Source: Plesiocystis pacifica SIR-1
GTDB lineage: Bacteria > Myxococcota_A > Polyangia > Nannocystales > Nannocystaceae
Assembly: GCF_000170895.1 (NCBI RefSeq)
Contig: NZ_ABCS01000009.1
Coordinates: 96,198-160,197 of the forward strand
Direction of reading: 5' to 3'
DNA: 64,000 nt
The position numbers and the translations under genes were made by a program. The notes beneath the pieces are model-generated. The model was not told where the DNA came from. It worked only from the letters and a program-made list of their open reading frames with translations, and made no database searches. This document shows positions 44,701 through 53,588 of the stretch, piece after piece (position 1 is the stretch's first letter; each line of letters starts with the position of its first letter).

Positions 44701-46592
44701 AGGAGGAGGCCCCGCCGCCGCCCAGCAGGCCGGCGACGGCGAAGTCCAAGCGCAGCTCCGGCTCGCGGGCCAAGGGCATGGCGGGCGGGGTGCCGGGCGG
44801 GGTGCCTGCGCCTGCGGCCGCGCCCGAGCCCACCTCCGGGGAGTTTGGAGACTTCCTCGCCGACGGCGAAGCGGCCGGGCTGGGCGGGGTCGGCCTCATC
44901 GGCTCGGGCGGCGGCGGTGGCAAGAGCGGCTACGGAGCCGACAACGGCCTGGTCGAGAAGCTCGAGAACACCGAGAACAAAGCCATGGACGCGCCGGCGG
45001 AGGTCGAGCAGACGGTCGAGGGGCTCCTCGCTCAGCTCGAGGTCGCCAAGACCGAGGGCCGGGACGAGGCGAACCTCCAGCAGGGCGCGGACGCGGACAA
45101 GGACCGCAGCCCGGCCAAGAAGGAGGCCGAGCGGCAGCGCGAGTCCAGGCGCCAGGACGCCTGGGCCTGGCGGGCCGCGAGCTTGCGGACCAGCGCGCCG
45201 ACGAGCTCGCCCGTGGCCCGCAACCAAAAGGCGCCGTGCAGCGACGCCTCGGCCCGCCCGCTGAGCCAGCGCAAGGTGCTGTGGGCCCAGGCCCTCGACC
45301 GCGCGCCGGACATGGTCGGGCGCTTGTCGGCCTACGAGCTCGCGGCCTCGACCTGCGAGCTGGCCAACTGGCGGCAGCAGCGGGTGTTCCTCGACATGCT
45401 CCAGGCCGGGGTCCAGACCGAGGCGGAGATCGAGCTGTTGGTCAGCCACTTTTGGACCGACGTCGCGGCCAAGGCCTTCCTGGTCCGCGGGCTGCAGCGG
45501 CGCCTGGTCGACCCGGAGCTGACCCGGGCCCTGGAGCGCGCGCTGTTTGGCGACGCCATCGACCTCGACCGCCTCGAGCTGGCCGTGGCCGCGGCCCCGA
45601 CCAACAAGCAAGCCCTCGAGCTGGTCGAGGCGGCCCTCGAGGTCTACCGCGACGTCCCGGCGGCCGAGCGCCTGCACCTCGACCTCATCCACATCGACCT
45701 GCTCTTCTCCCTCGAGCGCCGCGAGGAGGCCATCACCGCGGGTCGGCGCCTGCGCGAGCGCGGGCTGATGACGCCGGCCCTGGCCGAGCGCCTGGGCGAG
45801 ATCCTGGTCGCCGAGGGCGAGGTCGACGAGGCCAAGCGCATCTACTCGGAGATCGTCGAGTACGACCCGCAGAGCCCGGAGACCCGGCGCCTGCTCGGGG
45901 ACATCTTCCTGCGCCACGGCTGGTATCAGGAGGCCTACCGCCAGTTCGGCGACCTCTTCGACCTCAGCGGCGCGCCCGAGGACGCCGTCCGTCTGGCCCG
46001 CGCGGCCGCGGGCGCCGGGCGGGTCGACGAGGGCCTGCGGGTGCTCCGGCAGGTGGCCATCGGCGAGGGCCGCCCGGGCCTCGACGATCCCCGCCGGTGG
46101 GCGCGGATGCACGCGGCCTTCCTGCTCGCGCAGCTCCACGACGAGGAGAGCGACGAGGCGATCAAGGCCAAGCTGGGGCGGGAGCTCAAGCGCTTGCAGC
46201 TCTTCGACGCGCCGACGACCTGGACCTTCGTGGTCTGGCGGGACCTCGAGCACAGCTTGACCCTGGGCCCCGCGCTCGCGGAGCTCGGCGACGACGAGGC
46301 GGTCGCGGCCGCTCGGGCGGCGGCCGAGGCCGCGTCGATGCTGACCCGCGGCTACACCCTCGCTGGCGACACGGGCCTGTGGGCCGTGCAGCGGGGCGGC
46401 TTGGCGGCCCTGGAGGTGCGCCACGCCGGGTTGATCCCCGACCGGGAGGTGGTCTTCGAGCGCGTCGAGGTGCGCTGGGACGGTGAGGCCTTCCACGTCG
46501 TGGCGAGCGAGGGGCAGATCGCGGCCGCGGCTGCGCGGGCGGACGAGCCGGAGCCGGAGGAGCCCGAGCCCACGGACGACGCAGCTGGCTGA
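41772..46592 (+). CDS. FecR-like / VIT / VWA / TPR-like membrane protein
   Basis: The 1606-residue protein has a cytoplasmic acidic N-terminus, one membrane span (VVGGFVVLGLFATGGLFASQ, ~62-82) and a FecR-like segment (LKTGPGARALVRLADGSRIF, ~135-155). A VIT domain follows (LAETRVDQRFFNPSDRDVEG, ~315-440). A VWA domain begins ADVVVVVDTSAF (~543), with GDGLATSGERG and SDNFAVVS; the MIDAS DxSxx is DTSAF. Next come a Gly/Ser/Pro-rich low-complexity region (~930-1100) and helical TPR-like repeats (~1320-1475; LGEILVAEGEVDEAKRIYSE). Pro-rich and acidic parts suggest exposure to the periplasm. The ATG at 41772 is chosen because the 42 residues upstream are unlike the family. It is probably an adhesin-type or envelope-stress scaffold (inference). 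Confidence 0.85.
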   Translation: MSDERADESAPEQSNPSADAPETPDTSDALDRELDDMAEAMVRKDGDNQEEPPQVNWLDRAKVVGGFVVLGLFATGGLFASQLFSSAPPAVAAETIGAKLELAAGEVTLVSGEGEGGGEHGSATKRLLSGTPLPIGATLKTGPGARALVRLADGSRIFIRDNSEVHLGEDTALELLAGELWLDAPPLEQGREPMSHRVGAATVVLTDGGANLALIEGGDATVYVAEGVATVASEAERKELSSGERALVPASGAKPEVEPVSFWEDWTGGMADRRSGGRIGGGAGALYAVDDAAPPGTPSLPLTIAQQTVDVAIEDNLAETRVDQRFFNPSDRDVEGWYWFTVPEGAMLVGFELETDGELIAGEIVERKQAAATYASAKVTNDNPALLEWIDERTVRAKIYPVPALGQRRIVVRYQQLLSESDGKLRYTYPLAAPDAREAVTIEEFALAVELRGDLARTHAISTLGEASVSGDNRLVTMRRSGFTPRADFELELASTHEHGGGHGEDEPALRLSAFSPGEDQARYVMLRWLPDIEFDKLPPPRADVVVVVDTSAFGDDAEHQSRLAVAEALLRSLSESDNFAVVSADLTAEVLYPEQGMTPASTENIDAALEALGERRHGGATDLGAIFERALDRVHDADQPAVVYIGDGLATSGERGSDDLSERLRRALSGSPARLFTVGVGPTIDDSLLERLARVGGGESLRVSTPDQAVVRALELSGAIKTPTLTDLRLTTTDGTALTQLLDDPFSNATGKLARGEELVLLARTHGELPEDLSVHYELAGEDHDVELPLVRTEGAIDFVVPKLWAQARIERLLGDGRGAQAVRGKVLALGLEYGLMTPFTSFLALDSEYAYTRKGIERRERAFDRQLLGAAMVLPHQQRMEDHRRPEPFGGASAGELLGAALTAPWGCVGAPADSGEFYEEEDVSASRTQMFGGGKDSADDAKKEESRPASDARMDDASAMGEPADAEPEMMEEEEEAPPPPSRPATAKSKRSSGSRAKGMAGGVPGGVPAPAAAPEPTSGEFGDFLADGEAAGLGGVGLIGSGGGGGKSGYGADNGLVEKLENTENKAMDAPAEVEQTVEGLLAQLEVAKTEGRDEANLQQGADADKDRSPAKKEAERQRESRRQDAWAWRAASLRTSAPTSSPVARNQKAPCSDASARPLSQRKVLWAQALDRAPDMVGRLSAYELAASTCELANWRQQRVFLDMLQAGVQTEAEIELLVSHFWTDVAAKAFLVRGLQRRLVDPELTRALERALFGDAIDLDRLELAVAAAPTNKQALELVEAALEVYRDVPAAERLHLDLIHIDLLFSLERREEAITAGRRLRERGLMTPALAERLGEILVAEGEVDEAKRIYSEIVEYDPQSPETRRLLGDIFLRHGWYQEAYRQFGDLFDLSGAPEDAVRLARAAAGAGRVDEGLRVLRQVAIGEGRPGLDDPRRWARMHAAFLLAQLHDEESDEAIKAKLGRELKRLQLFDAPTTWTFVVWRDLEHSLTLGPALAELGDDEAVAAARAAAEAASMLTRGYTLAGDTGLWAVQRGGLAALEVRHAGLIPDREVVFERVEVRWDGEAFHVVASEGQIAAAAARADEPEPEEPEPTDDAAG

Positions 46593-46645
46593 GCCGGCCC
46601 GAAAAAAATCTGTAACGCCGCCGCCGTTGCGGGGGACAGGGGTGC

Positions 46646-48406
46646 ATGACGTCCCTTCTCCGCGGCGGCGGGCGACCTCGTCGTCCCGCTGCACCGACCT
46701 TGGCTTCGCTTTTGGTCCTGGCCTCGCTGCTGGTCGCGGCGAGCTCGCTGGCTTGCTCCGAGGACGTGAGCCCGCCAAGCGAGGCTCCCCTCGAGGCCGG
46801 TCCTGCCGTGACCGCGCCCACGGCCCTGCACCGGCTGACCCAGACCCAGCTCAACTACACCCTCCAGGACCTGTTCCTGACCACGGAGCTCCCCGCCGTC
46901 GAGCTGCCCCCGGACATCCCGGTCCACGGCTTCAGCAACAACGCGGTCACGCGCCAGGCGAGCCCTTTTTTGGTCGAGTCGCTCCAGCGCGACATGCAAG
47001 CGGTGACCGCGGCGGCCATGGACGCGCCGGGGCCGTGGCTCGACTGCACCAGCGACGGCGGCAGCGATCCCGTGGCCTGCGGGCACTCGACCCTCGACCG
47101 GATGATCCGCCGGGCCTTCCGGCGCCAGGTCAGTCAGGACGAGCTCAGCTGGATCCTGGGTCGCTTCGACCAGTGGTACGCGAGCCTGGGCTTTCGCCCG
47201 GCGATGGAGCTGGCCCTGCAGACCCTGCTGCAGACCCCGGACTTTTTGTACATCGTCGAGCAGCCCGGCCTCGACGCGGCTGAGGGCGCCGACGGCTCCA
47301 CGCCGCTGAGCGGCTGGGAGGTGGCCTCGCGCATGTCCTACTTCCTGTGGGACTCCATGCCCGACGCGGAGCTGTTCCGGGCCGCCGCGGCCGGTGAGCT
47401 CGACGCCGAGGCGGGGGTCCGCGCCCAGGCCGAGCGCATGCTCGCCAACTCGCGCGCGGACTTCATGCTGCTGCACTTCTTCGAGCAGTGGCTGGCCGCC
47501 GACCTGATCGAAGGCATCGTCATCGACCCGGAGACCTACTTCAGCGAGCTCGAGGACGAGGAGGAGTCGGGGGGCAAGATCGCGGCCTTCCGCCTGGCCC
47601 TCGACGCCGAGTTCGAGCTGTTCTTGCGCGACTTCATGCGCGACGACGGGACCTTGGCGGGGCTGCTGACCACGCGCCAGACCTGGGCCACGGAGGACAC
47701 CGCGGACTACTACAACGCGACCCTCGACACCTCGCGGTCGATCACCATCTCCAAGTTCGTGGGCATGGTCGACGTCCACGAGATCACGATGTACCCGGCG
47801 ACCTTGCCGGCGGATCAGCGCGCGGGCTTCTTGACCTCGCTGCCCTTCCTCGTCGGCCACGCCCACCCCGTGTTCCCCTCGCCGGTGCTGCGCGGGGTGT
47901 TCGTGCGCGAGCGGATCTTGTGCCAGCCGCCGGGCTCGCCCCCGGACGACGTGCCGCCCATCGAGGAGCTCGAGGGCATGGAGCCCAAGACCAACCGCGA
48001 CCGCTACTCGGCGCACAGCAACAACCCGGCGTGCAGCGTGTGCCACGAGGCCATCGACGGGGTCGGCTTCCCCTTCGAGCACTACGACTCTCTAGGGGCG
48101 TGGCGCGACCAGGACAACGGCTACCCCGTGGACGCGAGCGGGGCGGTGCTCGGCACCGACGTCGACGGGCCGGTCAACGGCGCCGTCGAGCTGTCCGAGC
48201 GCCTGGCGACGAGCCGCACGGCCCACGACTGCATGGTCAAGCAGATGTACCGCTACGCCATGCACCGCAACGAGGCGCCCGACGACAAGGACTCGATCGC
48301 GGCGCTGCAGGAGGCCTTTTGGCGAGACGGCGGCCGCATCGAGGGGATGCTGGTCGAGATCGTCGCCAGCGAGGCCTTCCGGACCCGAAGGGAGAAGAGC
48401 CAGTGA
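46646..48406 (+). CDS. DUF1592-family lipoprotein with cytochrome-type CxxCH
   Basis: The 586-residue protein has a lipoprotein signal (VLASLLVAASSLACSED) and the string of DUF1587/1595/1592/1588/1585 domains typical of Planctomycetes and Myxococcota: FRRQVSQDELSWILGRFDQW, LQTLLQTPDFLYIVEQPG, ASRMSYFLWDSMPDAELF, VLRGVFVRERILCQPP, and the cytochrome-like NNPACSVCHEAIDGVGFPFEH (CxxCH, ~461). The single heme-type site suggests electron transfer. Its stop overlaps the DUF1552 start by 4 bp (GTGA), and the two nearly always occur together. Function unknown. Confidence 0.9.
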   Translation: MTSLLRGGGRPRRPAAPTLASLLVLASLLVAASSLACSEDVSPPSEAPLEAGPAVTAPTALHRLTQTQLNYTLQDLFLTTELPAVELPPDIPVHGFSNNAVTRQASPFLVESLQRDMQAVTAAAMDAPGPWLDCTSDGGSDPVACGHSTLDRMIRRAFRRQVSQDELSWILGRFDQWYASLGFRPAMELALQTLLQTPDFLYIVEQPGLDAAEGADGSTPLSGWEVASRMSYFLWDSMPDAELFRAAAAGELDAEAGVRAQAERMLANSRADFMLLHFFEQWLAADLIEGIVIDPETYFSELEDEEESGGKIAAFRLALDAEFELFLRDFMRDDGTLAGLLTTRQTWATEDTADYYNATLDTSRSITISKFVGMVDVHEITMYPATLPADQRAGFLTSLPFLVGHAHPVFPSPVLRGVFVRERILCQPPGSPPDDVPPIEELEGMEPKTNRDRYSAHSNNPACSVCHEAIDGVGFPFEHYDSLGAWRDQDNGYPVDASGAVLGTDVDGPVNGAVELSERLATSRTAHDCMVKQMYRYAMHRNEAPDDKDSIAALQEAFWRDGGRIEGMLVEIVASEAFRTRREKSQ

Positions 48407-49785
48407 GCGTTCGTCGTCGCAACTTCCTGACCGCCATGGGCCTCGGCGCTGGCTCGCTGTTCTTGCCCTCGCTCTCGCGCCGCGCCCGGGCCAGCGGGAC
48501 CCCGCCGACTCGCTTCGTGCTGATGTACTCGGCCCAGGGCACGGTCCCCGATCGCTGGTCGACGAACCCGACCGACCAGCCCGCGGACCACAGCTGGGTC
48601 GAGGACATGGCCGGCTGGAGCGTGGGCGAGATGGGCGAGATCCTCGCGCCGCTGCACGCCTACCGCAGCCAGATCTCCGTGGTCGACGGCCTGGGCCTGG
48701 TCTCGGCCGAGGCCGACGGCAGCGGCTTTCGCCATGAGCGCGCCCAGGCCCACTCGCTGACCGGGGCGAACGCGGCCTGGGTCGGGGGCTTCCCCTACGC
48801 CGGCGACGCGACCATCGACCAGGTCATCGCCGACGTCGTCGCGCGCCCCGATCGCTACCGCTCCCTCGAGCTGTCCGTGGGCGGCGGCCTGTCCTACGAC
48901 GGCTACGGCTCGGTGATCTACCGCGGGCGCAACCAGCCCCTGCCGGTCATCGACGACCCGCGCTTGCTGTGGGACCGGCTGTTCGGCGCGGGCATGAACG
49001 GGCCGATCCAGGACAACCAGGCCTCCGTGCTCGACGCCCTGTCCGAGCGCTACGGCGCCCTGGCGGGCCAGCTCAACCCCGTCGACCAGCAAAAGCTCGA
49101 CGCCCACCGCGAGCTGGTCCACGCCCTCGAGGCCCAGATCGTGGGTCTTGCGGAGGCGGTGTGCGACGACGTGCCCGCGCGGCCACAGACCCACGGCGAC
49201 TACGACACGGACTTCGCGGCGCAGCTCGGCATGGCCACGGTCGCCCTGTCCTGTGACCTGACCCGGGTGGTGTCCTTCCAGATGGGCCAGCTGACCAACG
49301 CGCAGCTCGGGGCCCCGCCCGGAGACGTGCACGCCGACTTTGCCCACGGGATCTACGACTCCCAGGAGGCCTCGGACGTGATGACGGCCTACGGCAACTA
49401 CCACGCCAGCCACTTCGCGCAGATCCTCGCGGCCCTCGAGGCCGTCCCCGAGGGCGAGGGGACCCTGCTCGACTCGACCCTGGTCGTGTGGATGAGCGAG
49501 ATGGCCGACTCGTGGCACGGCTTCGACCGCTACCCGGTGGTCGTCGGCGGGGGCGGGGGCGCGTGCCTGCGCCTGGGTCGCTACGTCCACTTCCCGCGCA
49601 GCACCCCCTACCAGGGGCTGCAGTACGACCAGTACCCGACCATGGGGCTGCCCCATCAGCGCTTTTTGGTCAGCCTCTGCCAGGCCATGGGCCTGCCGAT
49701 CAACGCGATGCCGATCACCGAACTCTACAACGCCATGGGCGAGCGCATCGACTGCAGCGGCCCGATCACGGAGCTCCTGGCGTGA
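48403..49785 (+). CDS. Tat-exported DUF1552-family protein
   Basis: The 460-residue protein starts with a GTG and a twin-arginine signal (VRRRNFLTAMGLGAGSLFLP). The body matches DUF1552: RFVLMYSAQGTVPDRWS, DGLGLVSAEADGS, the middle AAQLGMATVALSCDLTRVVS and the C-terminal VVWMSEMADSWHGFDRYPVV. Export by Tat suggests folding or cofactor binding before export. It is coupled to the DUF1592 gene upstream and, through a further GTGA overlap, to the lipoprotein downstream. The three would be made together and probably act in the periplasm. Confidence 0.9.
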   Translation: MSVRRRNFLTAMGLGAGSLFLPSLSRRARASGTPPTRFVLMYSAQGTVPDRWSTNPTDQPADHSWVEDMAGWSVGEMGEILAPLHAYRSQISVVDGLGLVSAEADGSGFRHERAQAHSLTGANAAWVGGFPYAGDATIDQVIADVVARPDRYRSLELSVGGGLSYDGYGSVIYRGRNQPLPVIDDPRLLWDRLFGAGMNGPIQDNQASVLDALSERYGALAGQLNPVDQQKLDAHRELVHALEAQIVGLAEAVCDDVPARPQTHGDYDTDFAAQLGMATVALSCDLTRVVSFQMGQLTNAQLGAPPGDVHADFAHGIYDSQEASDVMTAYGNYHASHFAQILAALEAVPEGEGTLLDSTLVVWMSEMADSWHGFDRYPVVVGGGGGACLRLGRYVHFPRSTPYQGLQYDQYPTMGLPHQRFLVSLCQAMGLPINAMPITELYNAMGERIDCSGPITELLA

Positions 49786-50414
49786 GCGCTCTGCGGCTGC
49801 GATCCATCCCCCTCGTGCTCGGGACCTTGGCGCTGTTGGGAGCGGCGTCTGCTTGCGGCGAGGCGGACTCGCCCGGCGGGGGCGTCGGCGATGCCGGGGG
49901 CGACACGGGCACCGACGAGTGGTGGGCCGTCGAGGACGAGGGCGCCACGGCCTCGCAGGGCACGACCCTCGAGGCCGGGACGACCTCCGACGAGGGCTTC
50001 GAAGCGGGCGAGGAGGAGTTCGAGGACGATGAAGAAGAGGAGGAGGGCGAGGAGGACTTCATCGGCTGGTACGTGTGGGGCACGGTGACGCCCGGCGTCA
50101 GCCTCGAGGGCGCGGTCGAGTACATCCGCGTGACCATGGGCGAGGAGCAGTGCTTCCTCGAGGGGCCGGTCGCCACGGCCACGCCCCTCGACGACTGCGA
50201 GGCCTGCGAGTGGGCCTTCGAGCTGACCCTGGGCGCGGGGGAGGGCGAGGCCTGCCCCGAGGCGATGCTCGACCCGGCCGGTCTGGCGGGCATGAGCTTC
50301 GCCGTCGGCTACGCGGGCGAGGAGAGCTACCAGCGCGTCGGCGGTGCGTGGATCGTGGTCGGCGAGGGCTTCACCGAGGGCAGCGAGTTCGAGCTCTCGC
50401 TCGTGGGCGGCTAG
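49782..50414 (+). CDS. Acidic lipoprotein coupled to DUF1552
   Basis: The 210-residue protein has a lipoprotein signal (LGTLALLGAASACGEA), a long acidic linker (FEDDEEEEEGEEDF) and a C-terminal domain with two Cys pairs (CFLEGP; CEACEWAFELTLGAGEGEAC). The fold is not recognised. The GTG at 49782 overlaps the DUF1552 stop (GTGA). A candidate terminator follows at 50433-50463, so this is likely the end of the three-gene unit. Confidence 0.8.
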   Translation: MSALRLRSIPLVLGTLALLGAASACGEADSPGGGVGDAGGDTGTDEWWAVEDEGATASQGTTLEAGTTSDEGFEAGEEEFEDDEEEEEGEEDFIGWYVWGTVTPGVSLEGAVEYIRVTMGEEQCFLEGPVATATPLDDCEACEWAFELTLGAGEGEACPEAMLDPAGLAGMSFAVGYAGEESYQRVGGAWIVVGEGFTEGSEFELSLVGG

Positions 50415-50432
50415 CCCCGCGATTCCTCGCTA

Positions 50433-50463
50433 ATCGGGCACCCCGCCCCGTCAGGCCCGATTT
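50433..50463. terminator. Stem-loop after the DUF1592/DUF1552 unit
   Basis: AATCGGGC (50433-50440) and GCCCGATT (50456-50463) form a perfect 8-bp stem with a 15-base loop, followed by TCT. It begins 18 bp after the stop of the lipoprotein gene. It fits an intrinsic terminator with a weak T-tract. Confidence 0.55.
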
Positions 50464-50485
50464 CTGGCACCATCGTCGGCACGGA

Positions 50486-50505
50486 CCCCCCGCGGGAGCG
50501 GGGGG
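50486..50505. promoter_or_regulatory. Strong GC hairpin before the CarboxypepD_reg/PDZ gene
   Basis: CCCCCCGC (50486-50493) and GCGGGGGG (50498-50505) are perfect inverted copies around a GGGA loop, ending 14 bp before the ATG at 50520. In mRNA it would sit beside the ribosome-binding region. It may control translation or be part of the terminator complex. Confidence 0.45.
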
Positions 50506-50519
50506 CTCGATGTTCAGCG

Positions 50520-53500
50520 ATGGCCCCGGACAGCAAAGACTCCCAGCCCCCCGAATCTCGAAGAGCGCTCTCCGTCGCCCTGCTCGCCGGGCTGGCCCTG
50601 GTGGTCGGGCTCGCGCTGTGGATGGCTCGCGGAGGCGGCGGCGGCGGAGGAGACGAGCGCTCTGACGCGGCCGTCGTCGCCGACAGCGGCGGGGCGGGCA
50701 ACCGCTCGGGCGCCGACGAGCGCGCGATCGGGTCCAAGCCCGACCTCGCCACGGCGGCCAAGGCCGCGGTCTCAGGCACGGTGCGCGACCCCGAGGGCCG
50801 CGCCATCGCCGACGCCCAGGTCTGCGCCATGCCCAACCAGGGTCGACTGGAGGGCCTGCGCGTGCGCGAGCTGCCGTGCACGACGACCGGTCCCGACGGC
50901 TACTACCGCCTCGAGGGGCTGTGGCCCGTGCCTACGGCCGTGCACGCGAGCGCGGCCGAGCACCAGCCCCGGCGCTGGGTCGAGCAGATCGACGGGCGCT
51001 GGGAGGGGCAGCTCGAGCTCGTCGCCGGGCAGACCCGCGAGCACGTCGACATCGTGCTGCCGGCGGGCGGGGCCCTGGTCGAGGGCGTGATCAAGGACAT
51101 CGCGGGCGGAGCCATCGAGGGCGCGGAGGTCCAGGTCGAGGGCTCTTGGATGGTCCGCGGTCGGGCGCGGGGATCCGCGGTGGGACGCACCGACGCCGAG
51201 GGGGCGTTTGCGATCTGGGCCAGCCCGGGGGACGTGATGGTGTCGGCGCGGATCGAGGGCTACGCCGAGGGCAGCACCCCGGCGCGGGCGCCCGGGGAGT
51301 TCGTGGAGCTGTTCTTGACGCCGGAGTCCGTGCTCGTCGGTCGGGTCGTGCACGCGCGGACCGGCGAGGGCGTCGCGGGGGCGACGGTCGACTCGGGCGG
51401 GCGCTTCGCTCCGGCGGGCTCGGGCCTGGGCACGGCGCGGACCGACGAGCAGGGCAACTTCCGCATCGACGGCCTCGCGCCCGGGACCTTCAAGCCCACG
51501 GCCGAGTCCGACTCGCTCCGGGGCGAGGCCGCCGAGCAGGTCCACCTGGGCCTGGGCGAGACCTCGAGCCCCGTCGAGATCCGCGCGCACCCGGGGGCCT
51601 ACGTCGAGGGCCAGGTGGTGATCGCCAGCGCCACCGGGGAGCCCGAGCCCTGCGCTGGGGGCAACGTCAGCTTGAACATGGACCACCAGGAGTCCTACTG
51701 GCAGCCCATCGAGGCCGAGGGCATGGTCCGCTTTCGGGGGGTGCTCCCGGGCACGTACCGCGTGAGCGTGAGCTGCTCGGACATGCTCTCCGAAGAGACC
51801 TATGCGGAGCTCGAGGTCGGGACCGAGCCCGAGGCCCTCGTCGGGCTGGTCTGGGAGGTCCGCGAGGGCCTGGCGATCCGCGGCGAGGTCGTCGACTCGA
51901 GGGGCGAACCCGTCGACGAGGTCCGGGTGGTGGCGCGGGCGATCCAGGACCCCGAGGCCGCCAAGGCGCGCACGGTCAACCAGGGGGCGGAGTCCAACCC
52001 CGACGGCAGCTTCGAGCTGGGCGGGCTGTTGCCGGGGCGCTACGAGCTCGACGCGGGCGAGGGCTGGCGCGGCCAGGCGGGGCCCGAGGAGCCCACGATC
52101 ATCGAGCTCGAGGGCGGCGACGTCTCGGGCGTGCGCATCGAGATGCCCGCGACGGGCACGGTCCGCGGGGTGGTCGTCGACGAGAACGAGCGGCCGGTCT
52201 CGGGCGCCTCGGTCGTCGCCAACCAGACCGGCGCCTACGAGGCCTCCCGCGGCCGCACCGACGACGAGGGCCGCTTCGAGCTGCTCGGGGTGCGCGTGGG
52301 CGAGGTCCGGGTCGAGGCGCAGGCGAGCGCGAGCTTCTTTGGCGGCCAGTCCATGCGCGCGCCCGGGACCACCGACGACGACGTCCAGGGCGAGGTCGTG
52401 GCGGTGCGGGCCGACGCCGTCGCCGAGGTCCGCCTGGTGGTCGAGTCCCGCGACGGCCGGATCCAAGGTCGCGTCGTCGACCAGGACGGCGGCCCCGTGG
52501 TCGACGCCTTCGTCGAGGTCGAGCGCATGTCCGACCGGGCCGGCGCGAGCATGGCCCAGGCGCGCCGGCGGGTGCGCTGGAGCTGGGACAGCGAGCCGGT
52601 GCTCACCGATCCCGACGGCGCCTTCGAGATCGGCGAGCTGGCCGAGGGCCGCTTCCTGGTCCGCGCCCATCGCCGCGGCGGGGGCGAGGCCGTGGTCGAG
52701 GGGGTCGAGGTCGGGAGCACGGTGGAGCTGGTCATCGAGTCCCCCGGAGAGCTCGCCGGCACGGTGATCGTCGAGGGCGGCGAGCCCCCCGAGCGCTTCG
52801 AGCTCGTGGTCCGCGACGCCGAGCAGGGCACGCGCTACACCGACTCCTTCTTGCGAACCGGGGGCGCCTGGCGCCTGAGCCGGGTGTCGGCGGGGAGCTA
52901 CGAGGTGTCCGTGAGCTCGGCCCAGGGCACGGCGACGACCGAGGTCGAGCTCGGGGCCGGGGAGGTGCGCGAGGGCATCGAGCTGCGCCTGTCGCCGCGC
53001 ATCGAGCTGAGCGGGCGCCTCGTCGACATCGACAGCGGCGAGCCGGTGCCCGGCGGCACGGTCATCATCCGCTCGCGCTCGCGGGGCCGGGCCGCGCCGG
53101 ATCCGGACCGCGGCAACGTCAGCGGAGCCGACGGACGCTTCGTCCTCCACGAGGTGCCGCCGGGGCAGGTGATGGTCACGGTGTTCTTCCGCGGCGCGGG
53201 CCAGGAGGGCCGCTACACCAGCGGCAACGTCGCGCGGACCATCGAGCCCGAGCCCCTCGAGCAAGACCTCGGGGACATCGAGCTCGTGCGCGCCCGCATG
53301 GGCCCGGGCGAGCGCGGCGGCGACCTGGGCTTCACCCTCGAGTCGCGCAAGCCGGGGGTCGACCCCGGCGAGTCCAAGCAGATCGTCGCCTTCATTCGCC
53401 CCGGGGGGCCGGCCGCGGGCACCGAGCTCGCCGTCGGCGACGTGATCGAGCGCGTCGACGGGCACGAGGTCGGGGGCGAGTACGTGTCGCGCTGGTACGC

Positions 53501-53588
53501 GCTGACCCAGGTCGCGCCCGGGACCACGCTCAGCCTCGGCGTCGCCGGGGGCAAGACCGTCGAGCTCGTCGTGGGGGAGGCGCTGTGA
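50520..53588 (+). CDS. Carboxypeptidase-regulatory-like multidomain protein with C-terminal PDZ
   Basis: The 1022-residue protein has a short cytoplasmic N-terminus, one membrane span (LSVALLAGLALVVGLALWMA, ~18-37), and about eight or nine CarboxypepD_reg-like beta modules. They are recognised by the repeated GxVxDxxGxPVxxAxV pattern: VSGTVRDPEGRAIADAQV, IRGEVVDSRGEPVDEVRV, VRGVVVDENERPVSGASV, IQGRVVDQDGGPVVDAFV and others. A PDZ-like domain closes it (~940-1022; VAFIRPGGPAAGTELAVGDV). It is likely an extracellular sensor or scaffold. Its TGA overlaps the start of the DUF1835 gene. Confidence 0.85.
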   Translation: MAPDSKDSQPPESRRALSVALLAGLALVVGLALWMARGGGGGGGDERSDAAVVADSGGAGNRSGADERAIGSKPDLATAAKAAVSGTVRDPEGRAIADAQVCAMPNQGRLEGLRVRELPCTTTGPDGYYRLEGLWPVPTAVHASAAEHQPRRWVEQIDGRWEGQLELVAGQTREHVDIVLPAGGALVEGVIKDIAGGAIEGAEVQVEGSWMVRGRARGSAVGRTDAEGAFAIWASPGDVMVSARIEGYAEGSTPARAPGEFVELFLTPESVLVGRVVHARTGEGVAGATVDSGGRFAPAGSGLGTARTDEQGNFRIDGLAPGTFKPTAESDSLRGEAAEQVHLGLGETSSPVEIRAHPGAYVEGQVVIASATGEPEPCAGGNVSLNMDHQESYWQPIEAEGMVRFRGVLPGTYRVSVSCSDMLSEETYAELEVGTEPEALVGLVWEVREGLAIRGEVVDSRGEPVDEVRVVARAIQDPEAAKARTVNQGAESNPDGSFELGGLLPGRYELDAGEGWRGQAGPEEPTIIELEGGDVSGVRIEMPATGTVRGVVVDENERPVSGASVVANQTGAYEASRGRTDDEGRFELLGVRVGEVRVEAQASASFFGGQSMRAPGTTDDDVQGEVVAVRADAVAEVRLVVESRDGRIQGRVVDQDGGPVVDAFVEVERMSDRAGASMAQARRRVRWSWDSEPVLTDPDGAFEIGELAEGRFLVRAHRRGGGEAVVEGVEVGSTVELVIESPGELAGTVIVEGGEPPERFELVVRDAEQGTRYTDSFLRTGGAWRLSRVSAGSYEVSVSSAQGTATTEVELGAGEVREGIELRLSPRIELSGRLVDIDSGEPVPGGTVIIRSRSRGRAAPDPDRGNVSGADGRFVLHEVPPGQVMVTVFFRGAGQEGRYTSGNVARTIEPEPLEQDLGDIELVRARMGPGERGGDLGFTLESRKPGVDPGESKQIVAFIRPGGPAAGTELAVGDVIERVDGHEVGGEYVSRWYALTQVAPGTTLSLGVAGGKTVELVVGEAL

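Noticed and set aside
41688..46778. Antisense frame of ~1700 codons opposite the VIT/VWA gene
   Set aside because: It mirrors the GC3 bias of the plus-strand gene, which shows clear domains. The antisense product has no recognisable motif. Similar long antisense frames opposite the PLD, TetR-operon and repeat-rich genes were rejected for the same reason.
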